A stretch of DNA of 64,000 nucleotides from Tetranychus cinnabarinus (Eukaryota > Arthropoda > Arachnida > Trombidiformes > Tetranychidae), in NCBI GenBank assembly GCA_022266195.1, contig WHVY01000002.1, positions 5,719,001-5,783,000 on the forward strand, read 5' to 3'. Within the stretch, counting starts at the first letter, position 1. Each line of letters begins with the position of its first letter. Shown here piece after piece: positions 1 to 12,272 of the stretch. The notes below the pieces were generated by a model. It made no database searches. It was not told where the DNA came from and saw nothing but the letters and a program-made list of their open reading frames with translations. The translations under genes and the position numbers were made by a program.

Positions 1-3000
1 GCATGTTAACATCAGCTCCATGATTGACAAAACACTGGAGTAACATCATGTCCTTGCGTCGAGTGGCGATATGAATGGGTCCATCTTCAGCTCCAGGTTT
101 ACGAGCCGCTAATTGTTCTTTTGCTTGAGCAGTCAACAGTTCACGGCAAACACCGTGATTGCCGCATTCAGCAGCCAATATTAAAGGTACATTTCCATCC
201 TGAAAGTTTCGACTCAAGATTAGTAAATTGGAAAGCTTGTGATTTCCTTAGCATTCAAATTTCTTTCTTTTCAAGATCTGTGTCAATAGTAAATCTTTGG
301 CAATTGTTTGACCTGATCTTGATTGTAATAAACTATTCTTTAGGTCAACTATTTTCATCTTAAAGAGTTTCTAATAAGCTTTTGTTTTGTTGACCAAAAA
401 ATGAGTTCAATTCAATGATTAGGTCAAAATGTTTCTCATCTTTCCATTGAAACCTGTTAACCTTAATTAAATTATTGCTAGCATTTGGTGTTAATTTGTG
501 TCAACAGTTTGGATCAATCTTAATCGATTAGGATTTCTTGCTAATTTCGGTTGACCATTTACATCTTGACACAGCAAACAGGTCAATTGATATACAGGAT
601 ATTGTTGCAAGAAACTAGAGTAAACAATTATAGATTCATCTCTTCAGTTTAATAAGCTAAGTAAAATTGTTAATCAACAATTCAAGGTTGTTATAATTAC
701 GCATAAAATGTATTTTAATTGCAATCCAAACAATCCAATGTTTTGGTTAAACTATCATACCTTGTCAGGAATCAATCTCATTGATTTTGGTGTTGATCGT
801 AACAGCAATTGTAAAGGTGCAACTGCAGCTCCAGTTTGTTTCATCGAAATGACATGGACAGGCAATTGATCTTTGGGCTGCCATTTGAAATGAAAGACAA
901 TTAGAGTTATGAAATGTAAAAACTTTGTTTATGATGGACTTAAACTTACACCTCCAGCAATTAATGGATCAGCACCTCGCGATAGCAACAATCGGATTGT
1001 ATCTTCTCTGGCATGAGCACAGGCCAAATGAAGAGCAGTGATTCCATCCTAAATTCAATTCAATTAATATTTTCAAATGATTCATCCATAAGTTAATGAG
1101 AATAAAAAGGTAAAATCCATTGCAATATCAAAATACATTTGAAAAATCTAATTATATCCATAAGTTTATGATCTGTAATTAATTTTAAACCTTTGAATGA
1201 GGTTAAATGAAACCTATTATTTTACAACTTTGTCTAGTTTAGATATTTTTAGGTACAAATATGATGGTCTAGTTTAATTAGATAATCGGTATGAACTTAG
1301 TTTGTTAATAAGAGTATAAATTGCTTTGATGTTACAATTTTCATCGGTAAACCAAATAAGATGAAAACTTACCAAAGCTCTTGAATTGACGTTATAACCG
1401 ATGTCAACCAGTTTTTCAATAACATTAACCCGATTGTCTCTGGCAGCAAACATTAACGGTGTCCATAAATTACCCTCGGACACAATGTTTACATCAAAAA
1501 AGGATGGATCAGTTTGATGGAGTAAGGTGTCCACAGCTAGCCATTCCTCACGCCGACAGAGTGCAATTAATCGCTGTGAAGGTGATATTAGAGACTTTGC
1601 ATTTAATCCAGGATCAGTTTTAGGTGTAGCTTGCTTGGGTTCGGAGGAAGGTGAAGCTTTAGTATCACTTGGTGAGTCCATTTTAGCTGGATCCATTGAA
1701 TCAGTTTCAGAATCTGAATCATCTTTATTAGGACCGGCAACCATTGAACGAACACTTTCAATGACAGCAGCATCTTTAGCGGCAGTCGATTCTTTCTTTT
1801 CCTTTCCTTCGTTGGCCAATATTTTCACTTTTTTATCTTTTCCACTTTTGTCATTTTCGTCTTGTTTAACTGTGTTTTTACTAGACTCTTGAGTAGACAT
1901 AATTAAACCTTTCGAATCACTAGTTGAACTAGTTTGAGTCACTTTTTGCGATGGATTCAGTATCGCAATTTTGTCACCATTCAAAGTTGAAACAGTTGTA
2001 GTTGTAAGTAAAGTTGGATTCAAAGTTATTGATGTTGTTGCAACTGTTACTGGTATTACTGAGGTCGTTGAAGTTGCCGGTTTTTTGCTGGTTCCAGGTA
2101 ATCCTTTGGTTGGTGCCAGAGGTGTTGTTGAACCAGTGATTGTGATTGTTGTTGAGGTTGTTGTTTTTGTGGTCGTTGTGGTCGATGCTGTAGGCAAAGG
2201 TAGCACATTTGGTTGTTTGGTTGAACCCACAGAAATGGGACCAGAAATGGTTGCACTGCTTTCACCATTTCCAGCCATTTTTACATGTTTTATGTTTTTC
2301 CCTGGTTTACCGTCATTTTGCTGCTTGGTGACCTGATCTTTACCCAATGGCTGGCCATCTTTCATAGAACCTTTTCTCGGATTATTCTCGACATTTTCCA
2401 ATGGAATCGGAATTGTCTTTGCTGGATCACAAACTGTCTTGTCTTTTCCAAGGGAATCCGTTTCTTCACTTCCATTCACTATTTTATCGCCATTGTTGTT
2501 CGGCGGGTTAAAAGTTTTGCTGCGATTTTTTGAATCATCAATTTGTTTGTCGTCTTTCTTTGAATCCATCTTTGGTTGAACACAATTTTCAAGAAATGAT
2601 TTCGATTGTGAGTTTGATTGCGAAGGTTGACTTGAACAATTAACATCATTGTCATCATCATCATCATCAGGCGGACTTGATTTGCTATTGTTTGACAGAC
2701 TCACAGTTGTCAAGGAGGTTGAGTCCGACTCATTTTCAGGTTTACTTTGACTCAATAAAAGTTTATCATCATCTTCATTTTCATCGTCTTCATCATCATC
2801 TTTACCTTTCTTAACACTTTCCCTTTCGAATTTAACTGAATCAATGATTGATTTAGGTGCTGGCGCTGGTTTCCTAGAAATGGGTGAAATCAACACTTTT
2901 GAATCATTGTGACCGTCCAATATAACAGCCAACAACTCATCTCCAGGATCGTTTATCGTCCTTTCCTCAAACTGAATCTCAGACCTTGGAATAGACACCA

Positions 3001-3247
3001 ATTCACCTGATCGATATTGCACTTTTACAGGTTCCGTTGATCTAACTGTTGAGACTGATGATGATGTCGATGGTTTGGAATTCGTTTCACCCACTTTACC
3101 TTCCTTACTCGATTTGCGTTTCTTTTTCTTTCGACGATTAACCAATTGTTTAGAATTACTTTTACCATTAACTAAGGCTCGTCTTTCCGAATTATCTTCA
3201 TCGTCGGAACTTTCCTTTGGATTATTATTGGGTTGGTTGACTACCAT
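1..3247 (-). CDS. nompC: NompC/TRPN mechanotransduction channel, N-terminal part (partial)
   Basis: This is the N-terminal part of a TRPN cation channel. In flies NompC forms the mechanically gated pore of touch and hearing neurons, with 29 ankyrin repeats tethering it to microtubules. Four exons join in phase: 1373-3247, 950-1048, 761-877 and 1-199, with GT-AG borders; the gene continues past position 1. The start at 3247 has an in-frame TAA three codons upstream. Residues 1 to about 560 are low-complexity: Asp/Glu, Lys and Ser runs, then a Thr-rich tract. Ankyrin-type repeats begin near residue 592 (WTPLMFAARDN), followed by TALHLACAHARED, a degenerate repeat with LPVHVISMKQTG, PLILAAECGN and PIHIATRRKD. 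The order and spacing, including CRELLTAQ, agree with Drosophila NompC from memory of that family. The membrane domain lies outside the window. The disordered N-terminus is several times longer than the roughly 120 residues expected in fly. Confidence 0.85.
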
Positions 3248-6200
3248 TTCGATTTACACTAAACATACAAAATGTTGATCAAAAATTGGCAACAAATGCT
3301 AAATTGTAATCAATCCATTAAAATCACTATTAACTTCAACAGTAAAAAATCAATGCAAAGTAAGACGTTGGATAAAATGAGAACTGAAACGAACCATTTC
3401 AATGTAAATCCTGGTAAAAACACTAAAAATGGGTTCACTTTTGGGTTTATCAAAAATTTTCAATTCCTTTAAAATTGTCCATCAATTTTAATAAATGTTA
3501 ACGAACATGAAAACAATCTGTAAATTGTTGAAAGACAACTTGCAATGAACCTATCATGACTTTGTATTGCTCTTTACTAATCGATTTGTCGTTTCTGTGT
3601 TCAGATCACCGAGGTAACCAAATTTGAACGTGATCAGGATTACATTGACTGGGAAGCCCTTTGGTCATCATCTTGGTCATCATGAAGAGTTCCTAGTCAC
3701 ACACCAAATTATATTCAAAGTTATGATTTGCATCAATGAATCCTTTACCTTTTTCCCTGTAACTGCTCATCATCTTGATTCATGTTGAATGAAATGTTTC
3801 CCACTTTACTGTTTTCCTTTTCATTCCAATAAGTTGAACCTTTTTTTTCCAGTTAATAATCTTTAACTTGATAATTTTCAGATCATTTAAATAGTTTAAT
3901 TCAACTAGACTTTGGTCAAACCCAATTGGGAATCGAGCTGATTACAATTTGATGGCAACTTGATAGGCAAAAGGTATAAAACAAATTAAAATACTATTTA
4001 ATGTTGATGCCACTAATTAGTTTCTATGTCCTGATTAACAGCGATTGTTCTGGTCATTGGCCTTATTATTCAACTCTTTCATCAATTTTATAGATTCCTG
4101 GTTAAATGATTAACCTTTCAATAACAATTAGCTAATAATTAGTGTTCCAAATTTGGTCAACTTTACGTTTATTCAATGGCTAGTTATGAAGGTGGTTCAA
4201 CCACGTTTTGGCCATTTCATCAACTCTGTCCCTCTCTCATTATTTCCCATCAAATTGATAACTTGTTTTTTTGCTTAATTGTTGACTACACTTAATTCAC
4301 GTTAAATATGACACTTGGAATCGCAAAGATGAGACAGTAAAACCATTGATGCGATGATAAAGAGTAGAGCTGTATGATTTACCCAATTTTACCTTGTACT
4401 TTTGGTTAACTCAATTGTTGGTTAGACACAAGGACTCATCATCAATTAAATTACGCCTAATATTGAAGGTTGATTAAGAGTAAATATATCTAATGAGTTT
4501 GACAGAATGTTAATTGAAATTTAAAATAATCTTGGAATTATCATTTTTAAATCATTTTAATCCAGAATGATATCATTGGTAAGACTGTGAATGACTGGGT
4601 GAAAACAAAAGCTTTTGTTTCAAGTATTGTTATTACAATTATGCTCGTTTAGAGGTAATTATAAAGTTAATGATAAATAACAACAAGCATGCTGAAATAT
4701 TATCTGGTTACAGTTGGGTGATATTTTCATTTGAATTAATCTAAAGCACACAGAATCAGATGAGAATTAAATATAGCCATAAAACATTCATTTATACAAT
4801 TGACTTCACCCTAGACATTTTTGGCAATTTACAGGTTTCATAAAGTTGGTACAATGATACATTCAATGCTGATTTTCAGTCGATAAAATCATGATATGTA
4901 TTGCTGGGAATTGATGACCATCACCTTAAATGTGAAACACTGTTTCTTCCACTGAAAAGATTCGAGCACTTTGCTAGCCTTTACCTTCTTCGTGCCATTG
5001 AACCATTAATTTTCATCTGGTTTCACCATTTTTCAGTCTTTTCATGTTTTTTGTGATAGTCTTTGAGTTCATTGCTTCGCGATGGAAGATGATTTTTGTT
5101 GTCGCTGGACTGAACATTAGCAATGCATCTATACCATTGAAAAGTATTGAAACTCATAATGGCCATCGGTAAATAGGTATTAGCCCAGTCTCAGAAGATA
5201 ATGATGAATGTACAAATCAAACATTCGAGCGATTGTATCTCTCGATTTCAATGCTACTGTTCTGGACAAATCTATTTATATATTGACAAACGAGCTTGAA
5301 TTGATCCAGTTCAACATTGATCGCAAACTTTATCATGAGAAGACGAGACTTGAAAGATTTTAAGATAAATGAACTTCAATAATTTACTTTTAGCTTGCAG
5401 CCAAACTAACGATGACAGAGTTATTTTTATTGATGATGACTGAAAATATGTTTTCAGTTTCAACTTCAGCACTGACCATAACCTGAACACGACCTATCAG
5501 CGTATCAATAGATAAAGACTATCAAAATTTTCACAACCTTGTACTCTTTGATGAGACCCACTATTGTAGGCGCTTTCGTTAAAATATGATTCCACTAATG
5601 ATAAAGTGATACATTTAACACTCCAAACCTTATCAACATACATAGCAAATCTTAACTCTTTAATAAATCTTAACTGAAAGTCAATGATCAATGAATTGTT
5701 GATTTTAAAAATCAGTCAAGATCAACAACGGGAAGGAAGAAAGTTAAAGACCAAAATGTGTTTTGCTATTTGCAAATCAGTTTCCGTAATTTTAATTATC
5801 TGAACTATCATTATTAATTAAAGGGTGAACAATGATCAATGAAGCAAAGCTGGAAAAAAGGTTTTCTTTTCAACAAATTAGTTGATTAATTTGTTAATCA
5901 AGTTTTAAATTGTGTTTTGTTTTTACGTCTATTTTGTCAAACTAAACAATTAGTTAAACAAAGAAGTGATGAAAGTTGATTATGATTAAAGGAATTAAAA
6001 GTGATTGAGAAAGAAACCTGTTTATTTGTGTGTCAATTTTGATAATTACATTCGATTAGTTGATCAACAATCAGATTAGATTCAACTGATTCTCAGTAAC
6101 TTACGGTATTAATAGTCCGAGTTTGATGGCATTTAAGTTTACTTTTGATTTACAAAGATATACAATTAACTTGCAACTATTTTTGTTAGCCATTTATTAT

Positions 6201-7321
6201 TGAATTATCAATTCAAGAAAACATTTATTAATTTGATAATAGTTAAATACGGAAAAATTAATGAACTAAATTAACCCGAAATTGTTTGAACCTGAAAAGG
6301 TTGAAGTTAAAATGTAAACAAGGAAAGCTTAATTGTAGTCTGTTTGAGTTTTAATAGTCGATACAGTGTGAAGCAATTTGATTAATGATTGTGATTGGTA
6401 AACATCCGAACTTTCATTTTGTAATGATTAGTTGATGGCAATTAAGTTATGTTAATTATAGTCAAAAATAAGACTCAATGAATCTTTGAATGTTGACAAA
6501 TAATGTTTGCTATTGTGTGATTATTATAAATGATCAGAATATGAAATATATTATGTTAATTGTTAGCTAAATTGTTTGCTTTTCAGCTCATCTGATTTAT
6601 CAATAAGCCAAACTAATGTTTAAATCGTGCAACAAACAAAGTGAATTCAGTTTACAGCTTTAATTTGACAAATTGTTCAATGTTTTTTAATTGAAAAAGT
6701 GAAATTTAAAATTGAATATTGCTGGTTGAAAAGTGAAAGTTAATTTACTGGTAAAATGTATTTTACTTTGAAAAGTAAAAGGTAAACAGAAATGAATTCA
6801 AGTTAATTATAAACATGATCTTCAGTACAAAGACCTGGATTTAATTGAACTTTATTATAATTTATCTGGTGATCATGAAATGATCATCAAAAAAGGGCAA
6901 CCATTCAATGTTAATCACTACAAGTCAAATGGTATTTTTTGTGATTCTAGTAAATAGTTTAAATTCAATAATCTGTAATATTTAGACAATCAAAGGCTTA
7001 ATTCTTTGGTTATTCAACTTGATAATCCAAGGTTAACTGGTTAACTAATGTTATCGCCTGTCAAATGATTAAGAAAATCATTTTTAATTCTGTTTGTGAT
7101 TAATAATGGTTACCTTGGTTGCTTGTTGACATGACAACCTGCCATGTTTGATGAGCAATTATGTCAATCAGTGTAAAGTATGATTTTTTGATTCTTTACT
7201 TTTGTGATAAAAATTATGGAAATAATTTCAATTTTATTAATTTGTTAATGATTCTTCTAAAAATGTTGTGACACAAAAAAAGGTAATGTAGCAATAATAC
7301 AATGAATTCATATAATTTACA
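3248..7321. other. Gene-poor interval upstream of nompC
   Basis: About 4 kb of AT-rich sequence separates the nompC start from the stop of the next minus-strand gene. It should hold the nompC promoter and perhaps a 5' UTR exon: on the minus strand a TTTAG lies about 15 bases before the ATG, which could be a splice acceptor. I see no open frame with convincing coding character and no transposon ends. Confidence 0.5.
7233..7238 (-). terminator. Candidate poly(A) signal AATAAA
   Basis: The minus strand reads AATAAA about 85 bases after the stop codon of the secreted-protein gene, at normal distance for an animal polyadenylation signal. In AT-rich DNA this hexamer is also common by chance. Confidence 0.35.
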
Positions 7322-9917
7322 CTAATCAACCATCATGCTTGCCTTTACAACAGCCTTCTCGCCATTTTTAGGCTTTAAGTAGTTTCTGCTGTTCACTTTA
7401 TGGGAAGTGAACGATGGTGTGAATGAGGTTGACGGTGATGTTGATTGGGAAGATGGTGATGATGTATACAATGACATTGATGGTGAAGATGGCAATGACA
7501 GTGACGATGAAGATGAAGATGACGATGGAGTTAATTTAGCTGAATCATTTGGTTTAACATGTTTTTGTCTATTTGCAAATTTGCCGACATTTCTTGACTC
7601 TTGTTGATGGTAATTGAATCCTCTTCCGCTCAATGGTTCCTTGAATGCAGCATCAAACTCTTCTTCCTCATTGGATCGATTCTTTCTCGGTTTATCGTCA
7701 TAACTCTGGCCCTCGTCTTTACCACTTTTTGCATTATAACCGTAATCCATTGAACCCGAGTCATCATCATTCTCGTCATAACTTTCATCTGGCTTGTATT
7801 CAGCTTTGTACTCTGTTGACTTTCTCTTCTTTTTCTCTTCTGGAGGATTATCTTCATTATCATTATGTTTCTCATCGCCACCCTGCCCTCGGCCTTCAGC
7901 AGCATAATCATCGTATCCTTGGCTAGGCTTATAATATTGAACTGGTTCCCCGTCATTTGATGGATTGGATGATTTAGATGATTTAGATGTTAAATACTCG
8001 TCGCTTCCTCGATAATTATAGCTTGGCTCAGATGATTGTTTCTTGTCATTTTTATCTGATTTGTCATATGAACTCTTTGAATAACCAGAATCATCTGACT
8101 GGTATGAAGGCTCATCTGAATCACTTGTTGTAAAGCCCTCAGGAGCTTCTGATGGTCCATCTGAATAGTCATCATAGCTTTCAGAGGCTGGGTTTGATGA
8201 CGAAGAAGAGGAAGAAGCTGACGAGGATGACGATGACCGACCAGATTTAGACTTTGATGGTGAAGGTGGAGATGACCCATAGGAAGTTGTTGTTGACTTC
8301 TTTTTTGGACCTTCTTCACGATAGTTGTAATCTAATTGTTTAAAAAAATAGCAACAAGTTGATTAAAATCAAGATTGATCCTGTTTGTCTATCAAGTCAA
8401 CATTTTCGTTAATGGATTCATTTTATTGGTAAAAGTTTTGGTTGACTCGAGTTATTACCGTTAATGAACTAAAATGATTTAACTTATCAACATCTGATAA
8501 ATAATTTTTGCCATCATAGTTCATAATCAACTGTTGGAGCCAACCTAATGAGTTAAACCTTGATTTCAAGATTATTGTTTACCCAAAAATAAAGCAATAA
8601 ATTAACATCCTCAAAGTAATACTAAATAAATGTTATCAAGATTGTTTTCAATCCAAGTGATTAAAAATTGAACTTCACTTATTAATAGTAAATTTAAGTC
8701 TGAAATGAGGCTTGAAATGTAACCTTTAAAGTTGATGTAATACTTGGAAAGAAGATGAAAAGTGTTCACACAAATTGATTAAACTTGGTATTCAGTTTAT
8801 GCTTACCTGGAGCTGAATAGTATTTATCTTCATCAGTGTTTCCTTTATCAGCAAAATAACTTACACCCAGTTGATCACCGGTTGATTCATGATCATCATC
8901 AGATGATGATGATCCCTGTGGTGAGGGTGAAGAAGGTGAAGAAGGTGAAGAGGGATAATCAGATGATCTTCCTGAACGAGCTCCAAAAGGTTTAGACTTT
9001 TCAGTTGAAGAACTTGGAAATTCATCACTATTCCATTCCCTTACACCTTGAGACCATTTTTCCTCTTCTTTAGCCCGATAATCATCTTCATCTCTTCCCT
9101 TTCCGCCTTCCTCTTCTCGGCCCAATTTACTTGACATTTTAGGTTCACTACTTTCACCATTACCTTCATTATCCTGATTGTTGCTGCTTCTGTAAATTGG
9201 TTGATTTAAATAGCTGAGTTGACTTGCCTTGCCCGCTAATGAAGTCATTGTTGACCTTTTCTCGGCCAATTGTTGCTTACATTGTTCATCACTTAACTGG
9301 CGTCCATCCGAGGTTCGACATTTAAGTACCTTCCGACCTTTACCCTGATAACTAGAGGTTGAAGAAGAGGTCGGTTTCGGTGTGGATGTTGGTTCGTTGA
9401 GTGATTCATCATAATAATCACTTCGATATTCGGGTGATGAAGAATCAACTTTGCTACTTTTAACAATTATATAAGGATAATCGGAATCAGTGAATCCATA
9501 CTCAATGGGTGATGAAGAGGAAGACGAAGCTGACGGCTTTAATGATGAAGGTGAATTTGTCGATGACGGTCTAACATTGTTATTTAAAGGATTTGAGGAT
9601 CGAGCAGAAATGGTTGGCTTTTGGCTTGATCGACTTGAAAAGGCTTCAGGAAAGGGTAAAGCTTTTTGGTTATAATTATTTACTTTCTTTTTGATTGAAA
9701 CGGTTGTGGTTGAAGGTGCTGCAGTGGTGGCAACATCATGTTTAACCCATGGACCAATACCGAAGAAGGGTTGAACATTGTTTAGCTGAGTGGATGTTGA
9801 AGTTGACTGCTGCTGCTGTTGACTTGGTTTTAACATAACCTTTCCACTGGCAATTAAACTGAGAGATAAAAAAATGAACCCAAACAGGGTAAACAATTTA
9901 ACTGGTAAAGTGAACAT
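7322..9917 (-). CDS. Secreted, Ser/Asp/Glu-rich disordered protein, unrecognised
   Basis: I do not recognise this protein. Two exons, 8807-9917 and 7322-8331, join in phase 1 across a 475-bp GT-AG intron and give about 706 residues. The N-terminus is a clear signal peptide: a hydrophobic core (FGFIFLSLSLIAS) ends near residue 24. No later membrane segment is seen, so secretion is likely. A Gln run and Thr/Ser-rich stretches follow, then a short conserved-looking basic patch, KVLKCRTSDGRQLSDEQC, holding the only evident pair of cysteines. The rest is Ser/Pro with acidic and Tyr/Asp-rich runs (for example YDDY, DDYAAE) and a second long poly-Ser tract near the C-terminus. The low complexity would suit an extracellular matrix, cuticle, mucin-like or silk-associated protein; that is inference. 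Both exons staying open, with one exact phase match, argues that it is real. It lies on the same strand between nompC and furrowed. Confidence 0.75.
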
Positions 9918-11328
9918 ATTGAAGTTTGAAATACAATTGAGAAGTAAAATTGGTTTGTTTGTACCTTTTAAACCAACACTGAAAGCAAAACAGAACGAAA
10001 AAGTAAAAAGAAAAATAAAAATGTTCCGTTTGGGTTAATAGTGAACATCGAAAGGGACCGCAAATCGACATTTGCATTCGTTTTTTGCTCGACTAACGAA
10101 CAAGTACACCTCACCCTTCCCTCTCATCATCATCATTATCATCATCACTCTCTGTCTACTTTCCTCTCTCAACTCTTTCCATTTTTTCACCTTATTTTTA
10201 ACTTTCCCTTTCCTTTTCATCATCATTACCATCTTCAAATGATTTGTTTTGTCTGTTAACCATTTCATCTCAACATTTTTTATGTTACTCTCAGTTCCGA
10301 TCGGATTTCCGATTCATAATACGATAACATCACAATTAGGAAGAATCTTTTTTATTCTTCTTCTTTCACCTAATCTCATCTCATCATCATGAAAGAAAAC
10401 ATTTCTTTAGTTGATATTATGTTAAAAAAGGAACCAAAACAATTGGTTTTTTTCACCCAAAAAAAGTGTTGACCTGAGCTTGGCCGGAAAAAGAGGTTTT
10501 AATCAACCCACTCAAGTTGTGTTAAAAATGGTTCCGCAAACCTGACGATGATGATATCATGATATCAGATTAGATATTCAGCTTGAGCCTTGTACAGGCC
10601 AAAGTGACCATTAAACTTGTTACAATTAACAATACAAAAGAAGCCAAAAAAACAATAATTTCTATTGTTTATAAATTCTCATTGATTGACCAAACGATAA
10701 ACTTATTGCTATTTTTTATCATTCATCATTTAGTCCATTACTTTTGAAATTCATGTTTTTCTGTATTCTTACCTTTTCATTATTATTGTTAATAATTTGT
10801 TGTCTTTTTTTCACTTTATTCACGTCAAACTTGTTAAGTGTTTAACACTAATCAACTTGTTGACAATTTGTTAATCATTAGCGGAAGTTGATTGTCGTTG
10901 AAACCCTTTTTTGTGTTTGTTACAATTTACCTTAAATAAGATGGGAATGAAATTAAAATTAATAACTTTAAATCATAGTAATCATATTTTTAATAAGACC
11001 AATTTGTTGCCTATCATTATCATTGTACAATTTCCCTTTGTTTCTGGTTTAATTAAATATAATTCATTAAATGATAACAATTATTGACTTTTTGAAAAAT
11101 AATTCATAATTTATTTCATTGAAAATTAATCATTTAAATTCACGGTTTGATTATCATTGATCAACTCACAATATTAATGGTCTTTCAATGGGAAGCGAGT
11201 TAGATTTGGATTAAAACAATTTGTTAGATTGAACCAATTTTTAATGCTAATTGTTGCTGCAAAAGTATTGTAAATATTAACGTTTTTAACTATTGAATGG
11301 AAAGATCACAATTTATTAATAATAGCGA
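9918..11328. other. Upstream region of the secreted-protein gene
   Basis: This 1.4-kb interval should contain the promoter of the minus-strand secreted-protein gene. It includes pyrimidine-rich stretches with scattered CATCAT units (10118-10225) and a perfect short palindrome around ATGATATCATGATATCA near 10550. No convincing coding exon was found. Confidence 0.4.
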
Positions 11329-11540
11329 ATGATGAAGATGGTAATGACGAGAATGATACAGAAGTGTATAAGTTTAAATGTGATCTTGTGGTGAATGGAG
11401 AGCCAATTGATGACAGTTCAAGAATCAGAGCAATCTGAGGCAGTTGCCTTGACGCTTTCCGATCAGAATAATATGTTCGAACAGGTGTAACATTGTTTCG
11501 TCGTATGCTGGGTGATGAAGGAGGTGCTGGAGTTGTTGAG
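11329..11540 (-). pseudogene. Diverged duplicate of part of the furrowed stalk exon
   Basis: This stretch closely resembles 19820-20033, which is coding exon 4 of furrowed, in the same orientation; by eye roughly 80-85% of bases match over about 210 bp. Shared blocks include CGTCGTATGCTGGGTGATGA and AATCAGAGCAATCTGAGG. On the minus strand the same frame is still open through the copy (it still encodes TPAPPSSPSIRRNN and TPVRTYYS) and runs to a TGA just beyond it. There are no neighbouring sushi, membrane or tail exons, so it is an isolated exon fragment. Similarity stops about 20 bases before the foldback element begins, which suggests the element's activity or a local duplication moved it. 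Whether it is expressed, for instance spliced into a neighbour, cannot be told from the sequence. Confidence 0.8.
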
Positions 11541-11834
11541 ACGGTGGAAATGAGTTGTGGAAATGAGATGGTGAATGTAAAGTAAAAAATTACAGCTTTT
11601 GATGATTGGACCTAGCCTTTGATCTTGCTTGGTGAATTTTAAATAAGAAAAGTCTTGGAAAAAGTTGGAAAAAGAATAGAAGAAACATGAACTTTTATTC
11701 AATAGATGCGGTTGTTACTAAAAAGACACAAACAACACAATTGTAACATTTATACACAAGTTTACACAAATACTGCAAAACAAATGGGTAAAAACGGCTA
11801 AAAGTTAATTTCTTTCGAATTTAAACTTTGCTGG

Positions 11835-11929
11835 TTTGTAGGGACATAAAACCCGAATCCATAAGTGCTATTAAAAAATTTCTTAGATCGACAGTTTTCG
11901 AGAAAATCGATGTCAAAGTTGAAACTTCG
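11835..11929 (+). repeat. Direct-repeat module, copy 1, in left arm of foldback element
   Basis: It starts with TTTGTAGGGACATAAAA and ends in the block TCGAGAAAATCGATGTCAAA plus GTTGAAACTTCG. It is repeated at 12177-12272; the right arm has only one version (complement, about 13190-13300). Confidence 0.75.
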
Positions 11930-12176
11930 TCATGTTTTCCCCGATTCAATCCTTTACTAGATAATAATTCAATTATATTAAAAAACTTTCCATTAGCGCA
12001 TCTGGGTCATGATTTTCGGGTTGTAAATGTTCAAGCAACAACTTATTTAACAAAACAAACTCATCTCAACCCATTTCTTGATAAATAAACCAATTTTCTG
12101 GTTAAACTTGCAAATACAATGCAAAGAGTGCAGCCAAAAACTCGAACATTTGAGTTAAAGAGTTGAGACTTGGTGT

Positions 12177-12272
12177 GTTTGTAGGGACATAAAAACTGAG
12201 TCAATCGCTCCTATTAAATAATTCATCAGATGGACAGTTTTCGAGAAAATCGATGTCAAAGCTGAAACTTCG
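12177..12272 (+). repeat. Direct-repeat module, copy 2, in left arm of foldback element
   Basis: Second copy of the module at 11835-11929, sharing TTTGTAGGGACATAAAA and the TCGAGAAAATCGATGTCAAA block with a few differences. The 250 bp between the two copies has no counterpart in the right arm, so either the left arm gained a tandem copy or the right arm lost one by recombination. Confidence 0.75.

Noticed and set aside
1527..2336. Plus-strand open frames of 121 codons each (1527-1892 and 1971-2336)
   Set aside because: They are antisense shadows of the nompC first exon; the Val-rich second one mirrors the Thr-rich coding tract.
7407..8319. Several other-frame and antisense ORFs over the secreted-protein gene
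   Set aside because: They arise from Ser- and Asp-rich trinucleotide tracts read in the wrong frame or strand; only the spliced frame carries the signal peptide through to a stop.
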